Counted from the first letter of the stretch, positions 43,194 to 52,153 are shown. The stretch is DNA of 64,000 nt from an uncultured Bacteroides sp. (GCA_900555635.1 USLU01000004.1:1-64000), one strand, 5' to 3'. Numbers and translations: made by a program. The notes: generated from the letters alone by a model not told the origin.

Positions 43194-44099
43194 ATGAAAA
43201 AAGTAACCATTTCACTGCTCTTATCATTCATAGCAGTGTGTCTCTTCTCTACTCCTTGCCACTCTAAAGGAAAAGCAAAACATGTCGTTTTAATCGGTCT
43301 TGACGGCTGGGGTGCCTACAGTGTTCCCAAAGCAGAAATTCCAAACATCAAACAACTAATGAAAGATGGCAGTTATACATTGGAAAAACGTTCTGTACTT
43401 CCCTCTTCCAGTGCCGTCAACTGGGCTTCGATGTTCATGGGTGCTGGTCCCGAACTACACGGATATACGGAATGGGGCTCCAAAACGCCCGAATTGCCCT
43501 CGCGCGAAATAAATCGGAACGGTATATTCCCTACCATCTTTTACTTGCTACGCAATGCGCGCCCCGAAGCTGAAATAGGCTGCCTGTACGAGTGGGATGG
43601 CATCAAATATCTCGTGGATACGCTTTCTCTTAGTCATCATGCGTTGGCTCCCGATTACAATGCTCATCCCGAAGCTTTATGCGGTATGACGGAAAAGTAC
43701 ATCAAAGAAAAGAAGCCGACATTACTTGCCGTATGCTTTGATAACCCCGACCACGTAGGACATCAGGCGGGACATGATACACCCGAATATTACGCTAAGT
43801 TGAAAGAATTGGATACTTACGTCGGCCGTATTGTGCAAGCCGTAAAGGATGCAGGTATGTTGAAAGAAACTATCTTTATTGTCACCGCCGACCACGGAGG
43901 CATTCAGAAAGGGCATGGCGGAAAAACCATGCAAGAGATGCAAACGCCTTTTATCATCTCCGGCAAGAACATAAAACAAGGAATGGAATTTCACGAAAGT
44001 ATGATGCAATTTGATGTAGCCTCCACCATTGCCTACATTTTCGAACTGGAGCAACCACAAGTGTGGATAGGACGCCCCATGACACAAGTTTTCAAATAA
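43194..44099 (+). CDS. exported alkaline-phosphatase-superfamily phosphodiesterase
   Basis: A 301-residue exported enzyme of the nucleotide pyrophosphatase/phosphodiesterase branch: VVLIGLDGWGAYSVPKAEIP (metal Asp), the nucleophile region LPSSSAVNWASMFMGAGPE (Ser in place of the common Thr), HVGHQAGHDTPEYY and VTADHGG, which supply the two-metal site. Signal peptide ends TPCHS. The ATG at 43194 is chosen since the 34 preceding in-frame residues would put the signal peptide inside. The substrate is unknown. Confidence 0.88.
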   Translation: MKKVTISLLLSFIAVCLFSTPCHSKGKAKHVVLIGLDGWGAYSVPKAEIPNIKQLMKDGSYTLEKRSVLPSSSAVNWASMFMGAGPELHGYTEWGSKTPELPSREINRNGIFPTIFYLLRNARPEAEIGCLYEWDGIKYLVDTLSLSHHALAPDYNAHPEALCGMTEKYIKEKKPTLLAVCFDNPDHVGHQAGHDTPEYYAKLKELDTYVGRIVQAVKDAGMLKETIFIVTADHGGIQKGHGGKTMQEMQTPFIISGKNIKQGMEFHESMMQFDVASTIAYIFELEQPQVWIGRPMTQVFK

Positions 44100-44120
44100 C
44101 AAGGAAAACTTATCTATCGC

Positions 44121-45368
44121 CTACCGGTAAATAAGTGTAGAGAGATATTCTTCTGCAAACATTTCGTTTGCCACCTCTAACAGGACTTCCGGGGTTAGTT
44201 GTTCTATACGCCGAAACACTGCCTCGGAAGTTTCGTATTTATGATAATGAAGAAAAGTTTTCCCCATGCCCAGTGCATTGTTCTCGTTATTGTCCGAAGC
44301 TACACCGATCTGTCCGATTAACTGTTTCTTAGCGGCAGCGAGTTGTGAAGAAGTCATCTTGACGTCACGCATACGCTTTAATTCCTTATACACCAGACGG
44401 GTACAAAGATCGGCATCATCAGGATCACAACCGAAGTAGATACAGAAAGTGCCTGTATCGGTATATGAGGTGAGGTTGGATTCTACATTATAAACCAATC
44501 CGCGACGCTCGCGAAGGGAAACATTCAACCGGCTGTTCATGCCGGGACCACCCAGGATATTATTCAGCAGATAGAGTCCTGTCCGCTTATCTTCGAAAGC
44601 ATTATAGCCCCGACCACCTATCATGACATGCACTTGATGGGTATCTTTATGTACCACAAGCTGTTCAGGGATATAGATCGGCGGCGGAGTTCGGCGATTA
44701 TCTACTGCAACTGCCGGAATATCCGCCAACAATTTTTCAGCCCAACGTATCACTTGCTTAAAATCCAAGTCACCCAGCACAAAGAAAACCATATTGCCGG
44801 GACGATAGAAACGGGAAGTGAATGCTGCCGCATCTTCACTACGGAAAGTCTTCAACTGTTCGGGATTACCAAGAATATTACGCCCCAGCGGATGCCCACG
44901 GAATATCAGGTCTTCGAAATCATCAAAGATCAGTTCGGATGGATTGTCTTCATAGGATTGTATCTCGTCTATGATAACTTCTGTTTCTTTTTCAATCTCA
45001 CGCTGTGGAAAAGTGGAATGAAATACAATATCCGTCAATAGTTCGAAAGCCCGTCCGAAGTGCTCGGTAAGGAAAGCGGAATAGATTACCGTCTCTTCTT
45101 TATTAGTATAGGCATTCAAGTCACCACCCACATTCTCCATGCGATTCAAAATGTGCCATGCTTTGCGCTTCTGTGTCCCTTTAAAGATAAGATGTTCCAC
45201 AAAGTGCGCCATGCCTTGCTCATTTTCCAGCTCATCACGCGTACCCGCATCTACGGCAAAACCACAATAAGCCACTTTAGAGAGTGACAGTTCATGAATA
45301 ATGCGTAATCCGTTGGGCAATGTATATTGATTGTATGCTGGTGGCATTTCTTCTTTTAACTTCTTCAT
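44121..45368 (-). CDS. M16-family zinc peptidase
   Basis: A 415-residue single-unit M16 protease: inverted zinc motif HFVEH (55-59) with the distal Glu in EVIIDEIQSYED (about 129), and the C-terminal half with GGRGYNAFEDKRTGLYLLNNILGGPGMNSRL (read in two parts) forming the substrate chamber. No signal peptide, so cytoplasmic. It degrades peptides, including processing peptides. Its end abuts the convergent phosphodiesterase gene (21 bp). Confidence 0.94.
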   Translation of the reverse strand: MKKLKEEMPPAYNQYTLPNGLRIIHELSLSKVAYCGFAVDAGTRDELENEQGMAHFVEHLIFKGTQKRKAWHILNRMENVGGDLNAYTNKEETVIYSAFLTEHFGRAFELLTDIVFHSTFPQREIEKETEVIIDEIQSYEDNPSELIFDDFEDLIFRGHPLGRNILGNPEQLKTFRSEDAAAFTSRFYRPGNMVFFVLGDLDFKQVIRWAEKLLADIPAVAVDNRRTPPPIYIPEQLVVHKDTHQVHVMIGGRGYNAFEDKRTGLYLLNNILGGPGMNSRLNVSLRERRGLVYNVESNLTSYTDTGTFCIYFGCDPDDADLCTRLVYKELKRMRDVKMTSSQLAAAKKQLIGQIGVASDNNENNALGMGKTFLHYHKYETSEAVFRRIEQLTPEVLLEVANEMFAEEYLSTLIYR

Positions 45369-45394
45369 TATGAACTTTCAAACAATTAGAAGTT

Positions 45395-45403
45395 GCAAAG
45401 ATA
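45395..45403 (-). promoter_or_regulatory. predicted -7 box of the M16 peptidase gene
   Basis: Minus-strand TATCTTTGC, full match, 26 bp before the ATG. Confidence 0.55.
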
Positions 45404-45503
45404 GTGCAAACTGAAATAAAAATACAATAAAACTTATTGCCGTTTATGGAAAATTGCAGATATTTGTGGGCTATAACCTAACTACTAACCAAATTCAAGC
45501 ATA

Positions 45504-46109
45504 ATGATTGAATCCATTCAAGAGCTTTTGCAGAAAGAAGCACAAGCCGTTCTGAACATACCCGTGACAGATGCCTACGAAAAAGCTGTAGAGATTATTG
45601 TAGAGCAAATACATCACAAGAAAGGCAAATTAGTGACTTCCGGTATGGGAAAGGCAGGACAAATAGCAATGAATATTGCTACGACTTTCTGCTCTACAGG
45701 TATTCCTTCTGTATTCCTGCACCCTAGCGAAGCACAACATGGCGACCTCGGCATCCTACAAGAAAACGATTTGTTATTGTTGATCTCCAATTCGGGCAAA
45801 ACTCGTGAAATCGTGGAGCTGACCCGCTTAGCTCATAATTTGAACCCGAACCTGAAGTTCATCGTAATTACAGGCAACCCGGATAGCCCATTAGCCAATG
45901 AGTCTAACGTATGCCTCAGCACCGGCAGTCCTAAAGAAGTTTGTGCATTGGGCATGACTCCTACTACCTCGACTACCGCCATGACCGTCATTGGCGATAT
46001 ATTGGTCGTACAAACCATGAAACAAACCGGATTTTCAATCGAAGACTACTCAAAGCGTCATCATGGCGGTTACCTGGGAGAAAAATCAAGATCACTATGC
46101 GTAAAGTAA
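45504..46109 (+). CDS. SIS-domain sugar-phosphate isomerase without CBS domains
   Basis: A 201-residue cytoplasmic protein resembling the SIS half of KpsF/GutQ arabinose-5-phosphate isomerases: KLVTSGMGKAGQIAMNIATT, HPSEAQHGDLG, LLISNSGKTREIVEL and the catalytic-type CALGMTPTTSTT. The two C-terminal CBS domains usually present (about 320 residues in full-length members) are absent, a known shorter form. Arabinose-5-phosphate isomerisation for Kdo synthesis is the likeliest role. Its last 13 bp overlap the PfkB kinase start. Confidence 0.88.
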   Translation: MIESIQELLQKEAQAVLNIPVTDAYEKAVEIIVEQIHHKKGKLVTSGMGKAGQIAMNIATTFCSTGIPSVFLHPSEAQHGDLGILQENDLLLLISNSGKTREIVELTRLAHNLNPNLKFIVITGNPDSPLANESNVCLSTGSPKEVCALGMTPTTSTTAMTVIGDILVVQTMKQTGFSIEDYSKRHHGGYLGEKSRSLCVK

Positions 46110-47032
46110 TCGGCATCGGAGAAACCATATTAGATATTATTTTCCGCGGAGAAGAGCCCACAGTGGCTGTTCCGGGAGGATCGGTATTCAACGGTATTGT
46201 CTCATTGGGACGTACAGGCATCCCCGTAAGCTTCATCAGCGAAACGGGTAATGACCACGTAGGCAATATCATCTTGAAATTCATGCGTGACAATAATATA
46301 CCTACCGACCACATCAATGTATTCCCTGACGGGAAATCTCCCATATCACTCGCTTTCCTGAACAACCGGAGCGATGCGGAGTACATCTTCTACAGGGATT
46401 ACCCCAAACAACGGCTGGACGTTGTCTATCCTAAATTAGAAGAAGATGACATTGTTATGATCGGATCGTATTATGCCCTCAATCCTGTTTTACGCGACAA
46501 GATAGTAGAATTGCTAGAACAGGCCCGTGAAAAGAAGGCTATTGTTTATTACGATCCCAACTTCCGCTCGTCGCATAAGGAAGAGGCCATCAAGTTGGCA
46601 CCCACGATCATTGAGAATCTGGAATATGCCGACATTGTGCGCGGATCACAAGAAGATTTCTTCTATATGTATAATTTGCGTGACGCCGACCAGATCTATA
46701 AGAATAAAATCAAATTCTATTGTCCCAATTTTCTTTGTACTTCGGGTGCCGAACATATATCGCTCCGTACCAAAACAGTCAACAAAGAATACAATATTCC
46801 ACCGATAGAAGCAGTCAGCACTATTGGTGCAGGCGATAATTTCAATGCCGGCATTATCTACGGCTTGTTGAAATACAATGTGCGCTATGATGATTTGAAT
46901 GCGATGGACGAAGTTACCTGGGATAAAATTGTACGTTGCGGCATGGAATTCGCGGCAGAAGTTTGCAAAAGTTTCAATAACTCAGTGTCAAAAGAGTTTG
47001 CAGAAAAATTAATGTTAGAAAAAGAAATATAA
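46097..47032 (+). CDS. PfkB-family carbohydrate kinase
   Basis: A 311-residue ribokinase/fructokinase-type kinase: N-terminal GETILDII with the VPGGSVFNG glycine motif, and the C-terminal STIGAGDNFNAGIIYG containing the catalytic Asp and anion hole. It starts at ATG 46097 inside the SIS gene (13-bp overlap), indicating translational coupling, so the kinase may act on a sugar linked to the isomerase product. The sugar is not decided by sequence. Confidence 0.9.
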   Translation: MRKVIGIGETILDIIFRGEEPTVAVPGGSVFNGIVSLGRTGIPVSFISETGNDHVGNIILKFMRDNNIPTDHINVFPDGKSPISLAFLNNRSDAEYIFYRDYPKQRLDVVYPKLEEDDIVMIGSYYALNPVLRDKIVELLEQAREKKAIVYYDPNFRSSHKEEAIKLAPTIIENLEYADIVRGSQEDFFYMYNLRDADQIYKNKIKFYCPNFLCTSGAEHISLRTKTVNKEYNIPPIEAVSTIGAGDNFNAGIIYGLLKYNVRYDDLNAMDEVTWDKIVRCGMEFAAEVCKSFNNSVSKEFAEKLMLEKEI

Positions 47033-47071
47033 ATCCTTTGCACTGCCGGTATCCTCTGTAAGTAAATTACA

Positions 47072-47080
47072 TATATTTGT
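47072..47080 (+). promoter_or_regulatory. predicted -7 box of the tyrosine phosphatase gene
   Basis: TATATTTGT, consensus match, 29 bp before the ATG at 47110. Confidence 0.55.
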
Positions 47081-47109
47081 GATTAACGACTTTAGAGAGA
47101 TTACAAACT

Positions 47110-48174
47110 ATGTACAAAAACCTGTTGAATTGGCTGGCTTTGGCAATACTACTACCCTCTTGCAGCGGCAGTGCTCCACACATAACCGTTGTATGTGAGG
47201 AAAATAACGTTGGAAATTGTATTGTCAAATGGGAAATGACTCCCCTCACCCAAGGGAGTGTAAAGGTATATGCCTCAACGAACCCGGATCTTATTCCGGA
47301 GGATAACCCCATCGCTATGGCAAACATTTCGGATCTGAAGATGACTATCATTACCTCAGACCCGACACAAAGGTATTATTACAGCCTTGTATTCGCCGAT
47401 AAATACCGGGTAAAGATTGCTACCCGCAACATTAATATCCCCGGTATCCAAAATTTCCGCGATTTGGGTGGTTATCCGTCTTACTCGTCCAAGAAGATGA
47501 CACACTGGGGCACGTTATATCGTTCGGCCGAAATAGACAGTGTGGATTGTTGTTCACGCAAAGAACTAAAGAACATAGGTATAAAAACCATTATAGACTT
47601 ACGCGATGCCTCCGAAATAAAGAGGGAGAATACCTTGAAGAAAGAGTTCAACATAGTACATATCCCCATTGCTACCGGCGATATGGAAAATATCCTGAAA
47701 GGCATCCAGGAACAGAAGATAAAGAGTGATACCGTCTACCGCATGGTTGAACAAATGAACCGTGACCTCATCGGTAAGTATACTAAAGAATACCGTAAAA
47801 TATTCGATATCTTACTGGATAAAAACAGTTATCCGGTTGTCATTCACTGCACTTCCGGCAAAGGACGTACGGGTGTTGTATCCGCCCTTGTACTTGCCGC
47901 CCTCGGTGTGAACGAAGACTACATTATGGAAGATTATCGCCTCAGCAATGATTATTTCAATATCCCCGGTGCCTCAGAATACGCTTACAAACTTCCGGCA
48001 CGCTCGCAAGAAGCTATCACTACCGTATTCTCCGCCCGTGAAGACTTCCTGAATGCAGCCAAAGATGAAGCCGAACGGAAATATGGCGACGTAGACACTT
48101 ACCTGCGGAAGGGAATCGGACTGAGCAAAGAAGAAATTAAAAGACTACGAAGTATTCTTCTAAATGAAGAATGA
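47110..48174 (+). CDS. tyrosine/dual-specificity phosphatase lipoprotein
   Basis: A 354-residue lipoprotein (signal ending LLPSCSGSA) with an Ig-like N-terminal part and a Y_phosphatase3-type catalytic domain from about residue 108: NFRDLGGYPS, IIDLRDASE and the P-loop VIHCTSGKGRTG (C247, R253). It would dephosphorylate proteins or phosphosugars/lipids in the periplasm or on the surface. Its last five codons and stop lie inside a dispersed repeat (48163-48246), so the natural C-terminus was altered or supplied by that repeat. Confidence 0.9.
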   Translation: MYKNLLNWLALAILLPSCSGSAPHITVVCEENNVGNCIVKWEMTPLTQGSVKVYASTNPDLIPEDNPIAMANISDLKMTIITSDPTQRYYYSLVFADKYRVKIATRNINIPGIQNFRDLGGYPSYSSKKMTHWGTLYRSAEIDSVDCCSRKELKNIGIKTIIDLRDASEIKRENTLKKEFNIVHIPIATGDMENILKGIQEQKIKSDTVYRMVEQMNRDLIGKYTKEYRKIFDILLDKNSYPVVIHCTSGKGRTGVVSALVLAALGVNEDYIMEDYRLSNDYFNIPGASEYAYKLPARSQEAITTVFSAREDFLNAAKDEAERKYGDVDTYLRKGIGLSKEEIKRLRSILLNEE

Positions 48175-48246
48175 TGAATGAAGAATTTGGCTGCGCAATA
48201 ATCCGCATGGTAAATTCTTCATTCTTCATTCTTTATTCTTCATTTA
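48163..48246 (+). repeat. dispersed palindromic repeat, copy 2, overlapping a stop codon
   Basis: Same family as 21137-21212 but opposite orientation: AATGAAGAAT arms, core GGCTGCGCA followed by a CATGG motif, then ATTCTTCATT arms. It covers the 3' end of the phosphatase gene and ends 7 bp before the helicase promoter box. Confidence 0.85.
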
Positions 48247-48252
48247 ATTCCC

Positions 48253-48261
48253 TATCTTTGT
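48253..48261 (+). promoter_or_regulatory. predicted -7 box of the DEAD helicase gene
   Basis: TATCTTTGT, consensus match, 30 bp before the ATG at 48292. Confidence 0.6.
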
Positions 48262-48291
48262 GCCCGAAAAATAAAGATATACAAGATTTTA

Positions 48292-50259
48292 ATGAAGACA
48301 TTTGAAGAGCTGGGCTTGTCGCCGGAGATACGCCGAGCCATTGAAGAAATGGGTTATGCAAGTCCCATGCCGGTACAAGAGGAAGTGATTCCTTACCTTT
48401 TAGGAGAAAATAATGATGTAGTAGCACTGGCACAGACAGGGACAGGAAAGACCGCAGCGTTCGGTTTGCCGCTTATACAGAAGATTAACGTTAACAACCG
48501 AATTCCCCAATCACTTATTCTATGCCCCACACGCGAGCTTTGCCTCCAAATAGCGGGCGACTTGAACGATTACTCCAAATACATTGACGGCTTACGGGTA
48601 TTGCCCGTGTACGGTGGTTCGTCCATCGACAGCCAGATACGCGCCTTGAAACGTGGCGTGCATATCATCGTTGCCACACCGGGACGATTGCTCGACTTAA
48701 TGGAACGCAAGACCGTTTCACTCTCTACCATCCAAAGCGTAGTAATGGACGAGGCGGACGAAATGCTGAACATGGGCTTTACAGACAGTATCAACGCCAT
48801 TTTGGCCGATGTACCACAGGAACGCAACACCCTGCTGTTCTCTGCTACCATGAGCCCGGAGATTGCACGCATCTCAAAGAACTACCTGCACAATGCCAAA
48901 GAAATCACCATCGGACGCAAAAACGAAGGCACCAACAACGTGAAGCACGTGGCTTTCTGTGTGCATGCCAAAGATAAATATGCTGCTTTGAAGCGCATTG
49001 TGGATTATTATCCGCAGATATACGGTATCATCTTCTGCCGTACCCGTAAGGAAACACAGGAGATTGCCGACAAGTTAATGCAAGAAGGCTACAACGCCGA
49101 TTCACTGCACGGTGAACTGAGTCAGGCACAACGTGACACCGTGATGCAGAAGTTCCGCATCCGCAACCTGCAACTATTAGTTGCCACCGACGTTGCCGCA
49201 CGCGGATTGGACGTAGACGACCTGACACACGTCATCAACTACGGTCTGCCCGATGATACTGAAAGCTACACCCACCGTAGCGGACGTACAGGACGTGCCG
49301 GCAAGACGGGTACTTCCATCGCCATCATCAACCTGCGCGAAAAAGGCAAGATGCGTGAAATAGAGCGCATCATCAGCAAGAAATTCGAACAGGGAGCCAT
49401 GCCTACCGCCAAGCAGATCTGCGAAAAGCAACTGCTGAAAGTGATCGACGAACTGGAAAAAGTGAAAGTAAACGAAGAAGATATAGCCGACTTCATGCCC
49501 GACATTTACCGCAAGCTGGACTGGCTGAGCAAGGAAGATCTCATCAAGCGTATGGTGTCGCACGAATTCAATCGTTTTGCCGAATATTACCGCAACCGTG
49601 AGGATATAGAAATAGCTACCGACAGCCGTGGCGAACGCAGTTCACGTGGCGTCGAAAGAGGCGGTGAACGCAGAAGCAGCCGCGCAGCCGAGCCAGGTTA
49701 TACCCGTCTGTTCATCAACCTAGGCAAGATGGATAACTTCTTCCCTAGCGAACTCATCGGTCTGTTGAACAAGAATACCCGCGGACGTGTGGAACTGGGA
49801 CGTATCGACCTGATGCAAAAGTTCTCTTTCTTCGAGGTAGAAGACAAAGAAGCGCAAAATGTAGTAAAATCCCTGAACCGTGCCAACTGGAACGGACGCA
49901 AGGTGTCTGTAGAGATTGCCGGAGAAGAAGGCAACGCCCCAAAAGGTGGTCGCAAGAGCGATGGCGGTTACGGTGGCAAGAAAGAGAACGGCGGTAAAAA
50001 GGAAGGTTACGGCAAGAAAGAATATGCCGGCAAGAAGCAAGGCGGCTACAGAGACGAGAAACGCAACGATGCCGCCGACACCAAAAAGAAGAAAGATAAG
50101 CCCAGCCGTGAAGAGCGTGGTTACACCGGTGCCCGTGGCAAGAAGGATGATTGGCAGCAATTCTTCCAAGGTGGCAACGACAAAGGCAAAAAAGACTTGC
50201 AAGGTAATGAGCCCGACTTCAGCGAAGAAGGATGGGCACGCCGGACGAAGAAGAAATAA
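48292..50259 (+). CDS. DEAD-box RNA helicase with DbpA-like domain and basic tail
   Basis: A 655-residue cytoplasmic ATP-dependent RNA helicase. Seen in order: Q-motif region (TFEELGLSPEIRRA), Walker A AQTGTGKTAAFG (about 47-58), PTREL, GG, TPGR, DEAD (153-156), SAT, then the second RecA domain with ARGLDVDD and HRSGRTGRAGKTG. A DbpA-type RNA-binding domain (about 460-540, YTRLFINLGKMDNFFPSELI) and a Gly/Lys/Arg-rich low-complexity tail follow. Likely roles are ribosome assembly, RNA decay and cold adaptation, as in DeaD/CsdA. A terminator follows directly. Confidence 0.95.
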   Translation: MKTFEELGLSPEIRRAIEEMGYASPMPVQEEVIPYLLGENNDVVALAQTGTGKTAAFGLPLIQKINVNNRIPQSLILCPTRELCLQIAGDLNDYSKYIDGLRVLPVYGGSSIDSQIRALKRGVHIIVATPGRLLDLMERKTVSLSTIQSVVMDEADEMLNMGFTDSINAILADVPQERNTLLFSATMSPEIARISKNYLHNAKEITIGRKNEGTNNVKHVAFCVHAKDKYAALKRIVDYYPQIYGIIFCRTRKETQEIADKLMQEGYNADSLHGELSQAQRDTVMQKFRIRNLQLLVATDVAARGLDVDDLTHVINYGLPDDTESYTHRSGRTGRAGKTGTSIAIINLREKGKMREIERIISKKFEQGAMPTAKQICEKQLLKVIDELEKVKVNEEDIADFMPDIYRKLDWLSKEDLIKRMVSHEFNRFAEYYRNREDIEIATDSRGERSSRGVERGGERRSSRAAEPGYTRLFINLGKMDNFFPSELIGLLNKNTRGRVELGRIDLMQKFSFFEVEDKEAQNVVKSLNRANWNGRKVSVEIAGEEGNAPKGGRKSDGGYGGKKENGGKKEGYGKKEYAGKKQGGYRDEKRNDAADTKKKKDKPSREERGYTGARGKKDDWQQFFQGGNDKGKKDLQGNEPDFSEEGWARRTKKK

Positions 50260-50262
50260 ATT

Positions 50263-50290
50263 ACTCTGAACACAGAGACACAGAGTTTTT
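50263..50290 (+). terminator. terminator of the DEAD helicase gene
   Basis: ACTCTG / CAGAGT stem followed by five T's, starting 4 bp after the stop; a second larger hairpin (about 50298-50351, AGAAGAACAAAAGA-type arms) follows. Confidence 0.7.
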
Positions 50291-50396
50291 CCATTTAGAC
50301 AGAAGAACAAAAGAACCCATTTATCTCTTTTTGTTCTTCTGTTCTTTTGTCAAAAAATGGTTTCATGACTTTGCATCCTAGAATATAAACCAGACC

Positions 50397-51263
50397 ATGA
50401 ACAAGCTAAACGGTTTCCTATACGGATTATTATCTTCCGCAAGCTTTGGGCTCATCCCATTGTTTACCGTTCCCGCTATACACGAGGGAATGATATTCTG
50501 GTCTATCCTGCTCTACCGTTTTCTTTTCGCCATGCTGGCACTGGCGGGGATACTGATGCTAGACAAACAATCTTTCAGCATCCGCCCCAAAGAAATACTG
50601 CCCCTCATGCTGCTGGCATTACTCTACAACTGTTCCGCTATATTTCTATTTTGGGGTTACCAATTCATGGCAAGCGGTGTAGCTACTACGTTGCACTTCA
50701 TGTATCCGGTATTCACTACACTCATCATGATGCTTTTCTTCGGCGAAAAGAAATCTTTCTGGCGCATGGGCGCCATTATACTCGCCATTACCGGAGTCTA
50801 CTTCCTTTCGCAGGGCGATAGCTTAGGTGGCATCACAGCAACCGGCATCTTCATCGTTCTACTCTCCGCCTTAGGCTATGGGCTTTACTTAGTCACCGTA
50901 AGCCAACTAAAAAGCCTTGAGATGAAAGGTCTCAAGATGACATTCTACGTTTTCCTTTTCAGTGCCATCATTCTCTTTGCCGGCATGTTGATAGCAGACA
51001 TAACTGTGCAACCCATCCCTAACCGCGTGACGTTGGGTAATCTCGTGATGCTGGCACTAGTGCCTACCGTTGTTTCCAATTTAGCGCTGGTGCGTGCCAT
51101 CAAGAACATAGGTTCTACACTTACCTCGGTATTGGGGGCTATGGAACCGGTCACGGCAGTCTGCGTAGGCATCCTCATTTTCGGCGAACCGTTCACCTCA
51201 AGTATCGGGCTGGGCATCGGACTGATTATTACAGCAGTAACGGTGATTATTCTCCGGAAATAA
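50397..51263 (+). CDS. EamA/DMT-superfamily transporter
   Basis: A 288-residue inner membrane protein with ten hydrophobic helices in two EamA repeats (residues about 5-138 and 150-285; ATTLHFMYPVFTTLIMMLFF and GAMEPVTAVCVGILIFGE mark equivalent positions). Members export or import small metabolites such as amino acids or nucleotide sugars; the cargo is unknown. The stop codon is followed after two bases by a 22-bp-period array. Confidence 0.92.
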   Translation: MNKLNGFLYGLLSSASFGLIPLFTVPAIHEGMIFWSILLYRFLFAMLALAGILMLDKQSFSIRPKEILPLMLLALLYNCSAIFLFWGYQFMASGVATTLHFMYPVFTTLIMMLFFGEKKSFWRMGAIILAITGVYFLSQGDSLGGITATGIFIVLLSALGYGLYLVTVSQLKSLEMKGLKMTFYVFLFSAIILFAGMLIADITVQPIPNRVTLGNLVMLALVPTVVSNLALVRAIKNIGSTLTSVLGAMEPVTAVCVGILIFGEPFTSSIGLGIGLIITAVTVIILRK

Positions 51264-51265
51264 GA

Positions 51266-51507
51266 CCCTATCTCCCTAAGAACAATTTCTATCTTACCTA
51301 AAAACAACTTCCTTACTGCCTAAGGACAAGTGGGCTGCTTGCAAGCGTCCCATGAGTTGGTTATAAGCAACCCATAAGTTGGTTGCAAACAACTCATGAG
51401 TTGCTTATAAACGACCGACTTATTTGTAGTATCTTTAAAAGTAAGTTTTCCTACGCTCAAAAGTAAGTTTTCCTATATTCAAAAGTAAGGGTGATAAAGC
51501 GGAGTTT
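51266..51507. repeat. tandem array of about eleven 22-bp units in three sequence blocks, one phase
   Basis: Units begin at 51266, 51288, 51310 (block with CCTAAGAACAA, CCTAAAAACAA, CCTAAGGACAA), at 51332, 51354, 51376, 51398 (block with ATGAGTTG...CAACCCAT dyads), and at 51420, 51442, 51464, 51486 (block with AAAAGTAAGTTTTCC). All three blocks share one uninterrupted 22-bp phase. It fills nearly the whole space between the convergent EamA and dps genes. Confidence 0.88.
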
Positions 51508-51557
51508 CCTCCCCCTTATCACCCTTAAAAGTTACTACGCTATGGCTTTAGCCTCCG

Positions 51558-52049
51558 TTACTTCTTCTCGCAGCTGCAAGTACTGAAAGCAACGAGCATC
51601 CAAATCATCTTTTCTTGTTCCTTGAGGTAACCGGTCAACAAATCGGCAGTCACTACATCGCCAGCTTCGTCGGCAATATCAATCACTTTACGTTCTTCGG
51701 CAATCAAGTGGTTGTAAGTTTCGAGGATGTGCTCTACGGCATCGCTACCACAACTCACACCTGATACTTCTTTAATATGAGCTACCTTGAGGTATTGGCT
51801 AAAGTTATTCTCGGGGGTACCGCCCAGCATGAGGATGCGTTCGGCCAGTTCGTCTACCTTCTCGGCAGCATCGTTATAGAGGTCTTCGAATTTGCTGTGC
51901 AGCACGAAGAAACCATGCCCCTTGATGTTCCAGTGGAAACCGCGCAGGTTAGTATAGTGTACTTGGAAGTCGGCCAGCAATTGGTGCAAGGCAGATACTA
52001 CGTTGTTTACTTTGTTCTCATTCAAATGCAAGTAATCTAAAGTCTTCAT
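51558..52049 (-). CDS. dps: Dps-family iron-storing DNA-protection protein
   Basis: A 163-residue ferritin-like protein. The ferroxidase site is visible in NLRGFHWNIKGHGFF (His) and HSKFEDLYNDAAEKVDELAERI (Asp/Glu ligands). Forms a 12-mer that oxidises and stores iron with peroxide and protects DNA. It is divergent from oxyR, with a well-formed promoter in the shared region, so OxyR control is likely. Confidence 0.95.
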   Translation of the reverse strand: MKTLDYLHLNENKVNNVVSALHQLLADFQVHYTNLRGFHWNIKGHGFFVLHSKFEDLYNDAAEKVDELAERILMLGGTPENNFSQYLKVAHIKEVSGVSCGSDAVEHILETYNHLIAEERKVIDIADEAGDVVTADLLTGYLKEQEKMIWMLVAFSTCSCEKK

Positions 52050-52100
52050 AATTCTATGGTTTTAATTGATTAATAAATTCTGTTTTTTCGTTTTGATGTT

Positions 52101-52133
52101 GCAAAGATAAGGGCTATAGTGACGCTTGTCAAA
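52101..52133 (-). promoter_or_regulatory. predicted dps promoter (-33 and -7 elements)
   Basis: Minus-strand TATCTTTGC (52101-52109) with TTTG (52130-52133) 20 bp further up, the ideal Bacteroides spacing. Confidence 0.65.
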
Positions 52134-52144
52134 CAGATAATTTC

Positions 52145-52153
52145 TATCTTTGC
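52145..52153 (+). promoter_or_regulatory. predicted -7 box of oxyR
   Basis: TATCTTTGC, full match, 42 bp before the ATG at 52196; only about 11 bp separate it from the divergent dps -33 element, so one bound OxyR could affect both. Confidence 0.6.

Noticed and set aside
49720..50310. 196-residue ORF opposite the helicase tail
   Set aside because: It arises from the reverse reading of the Lys/Gly-rich low-complexity tail.
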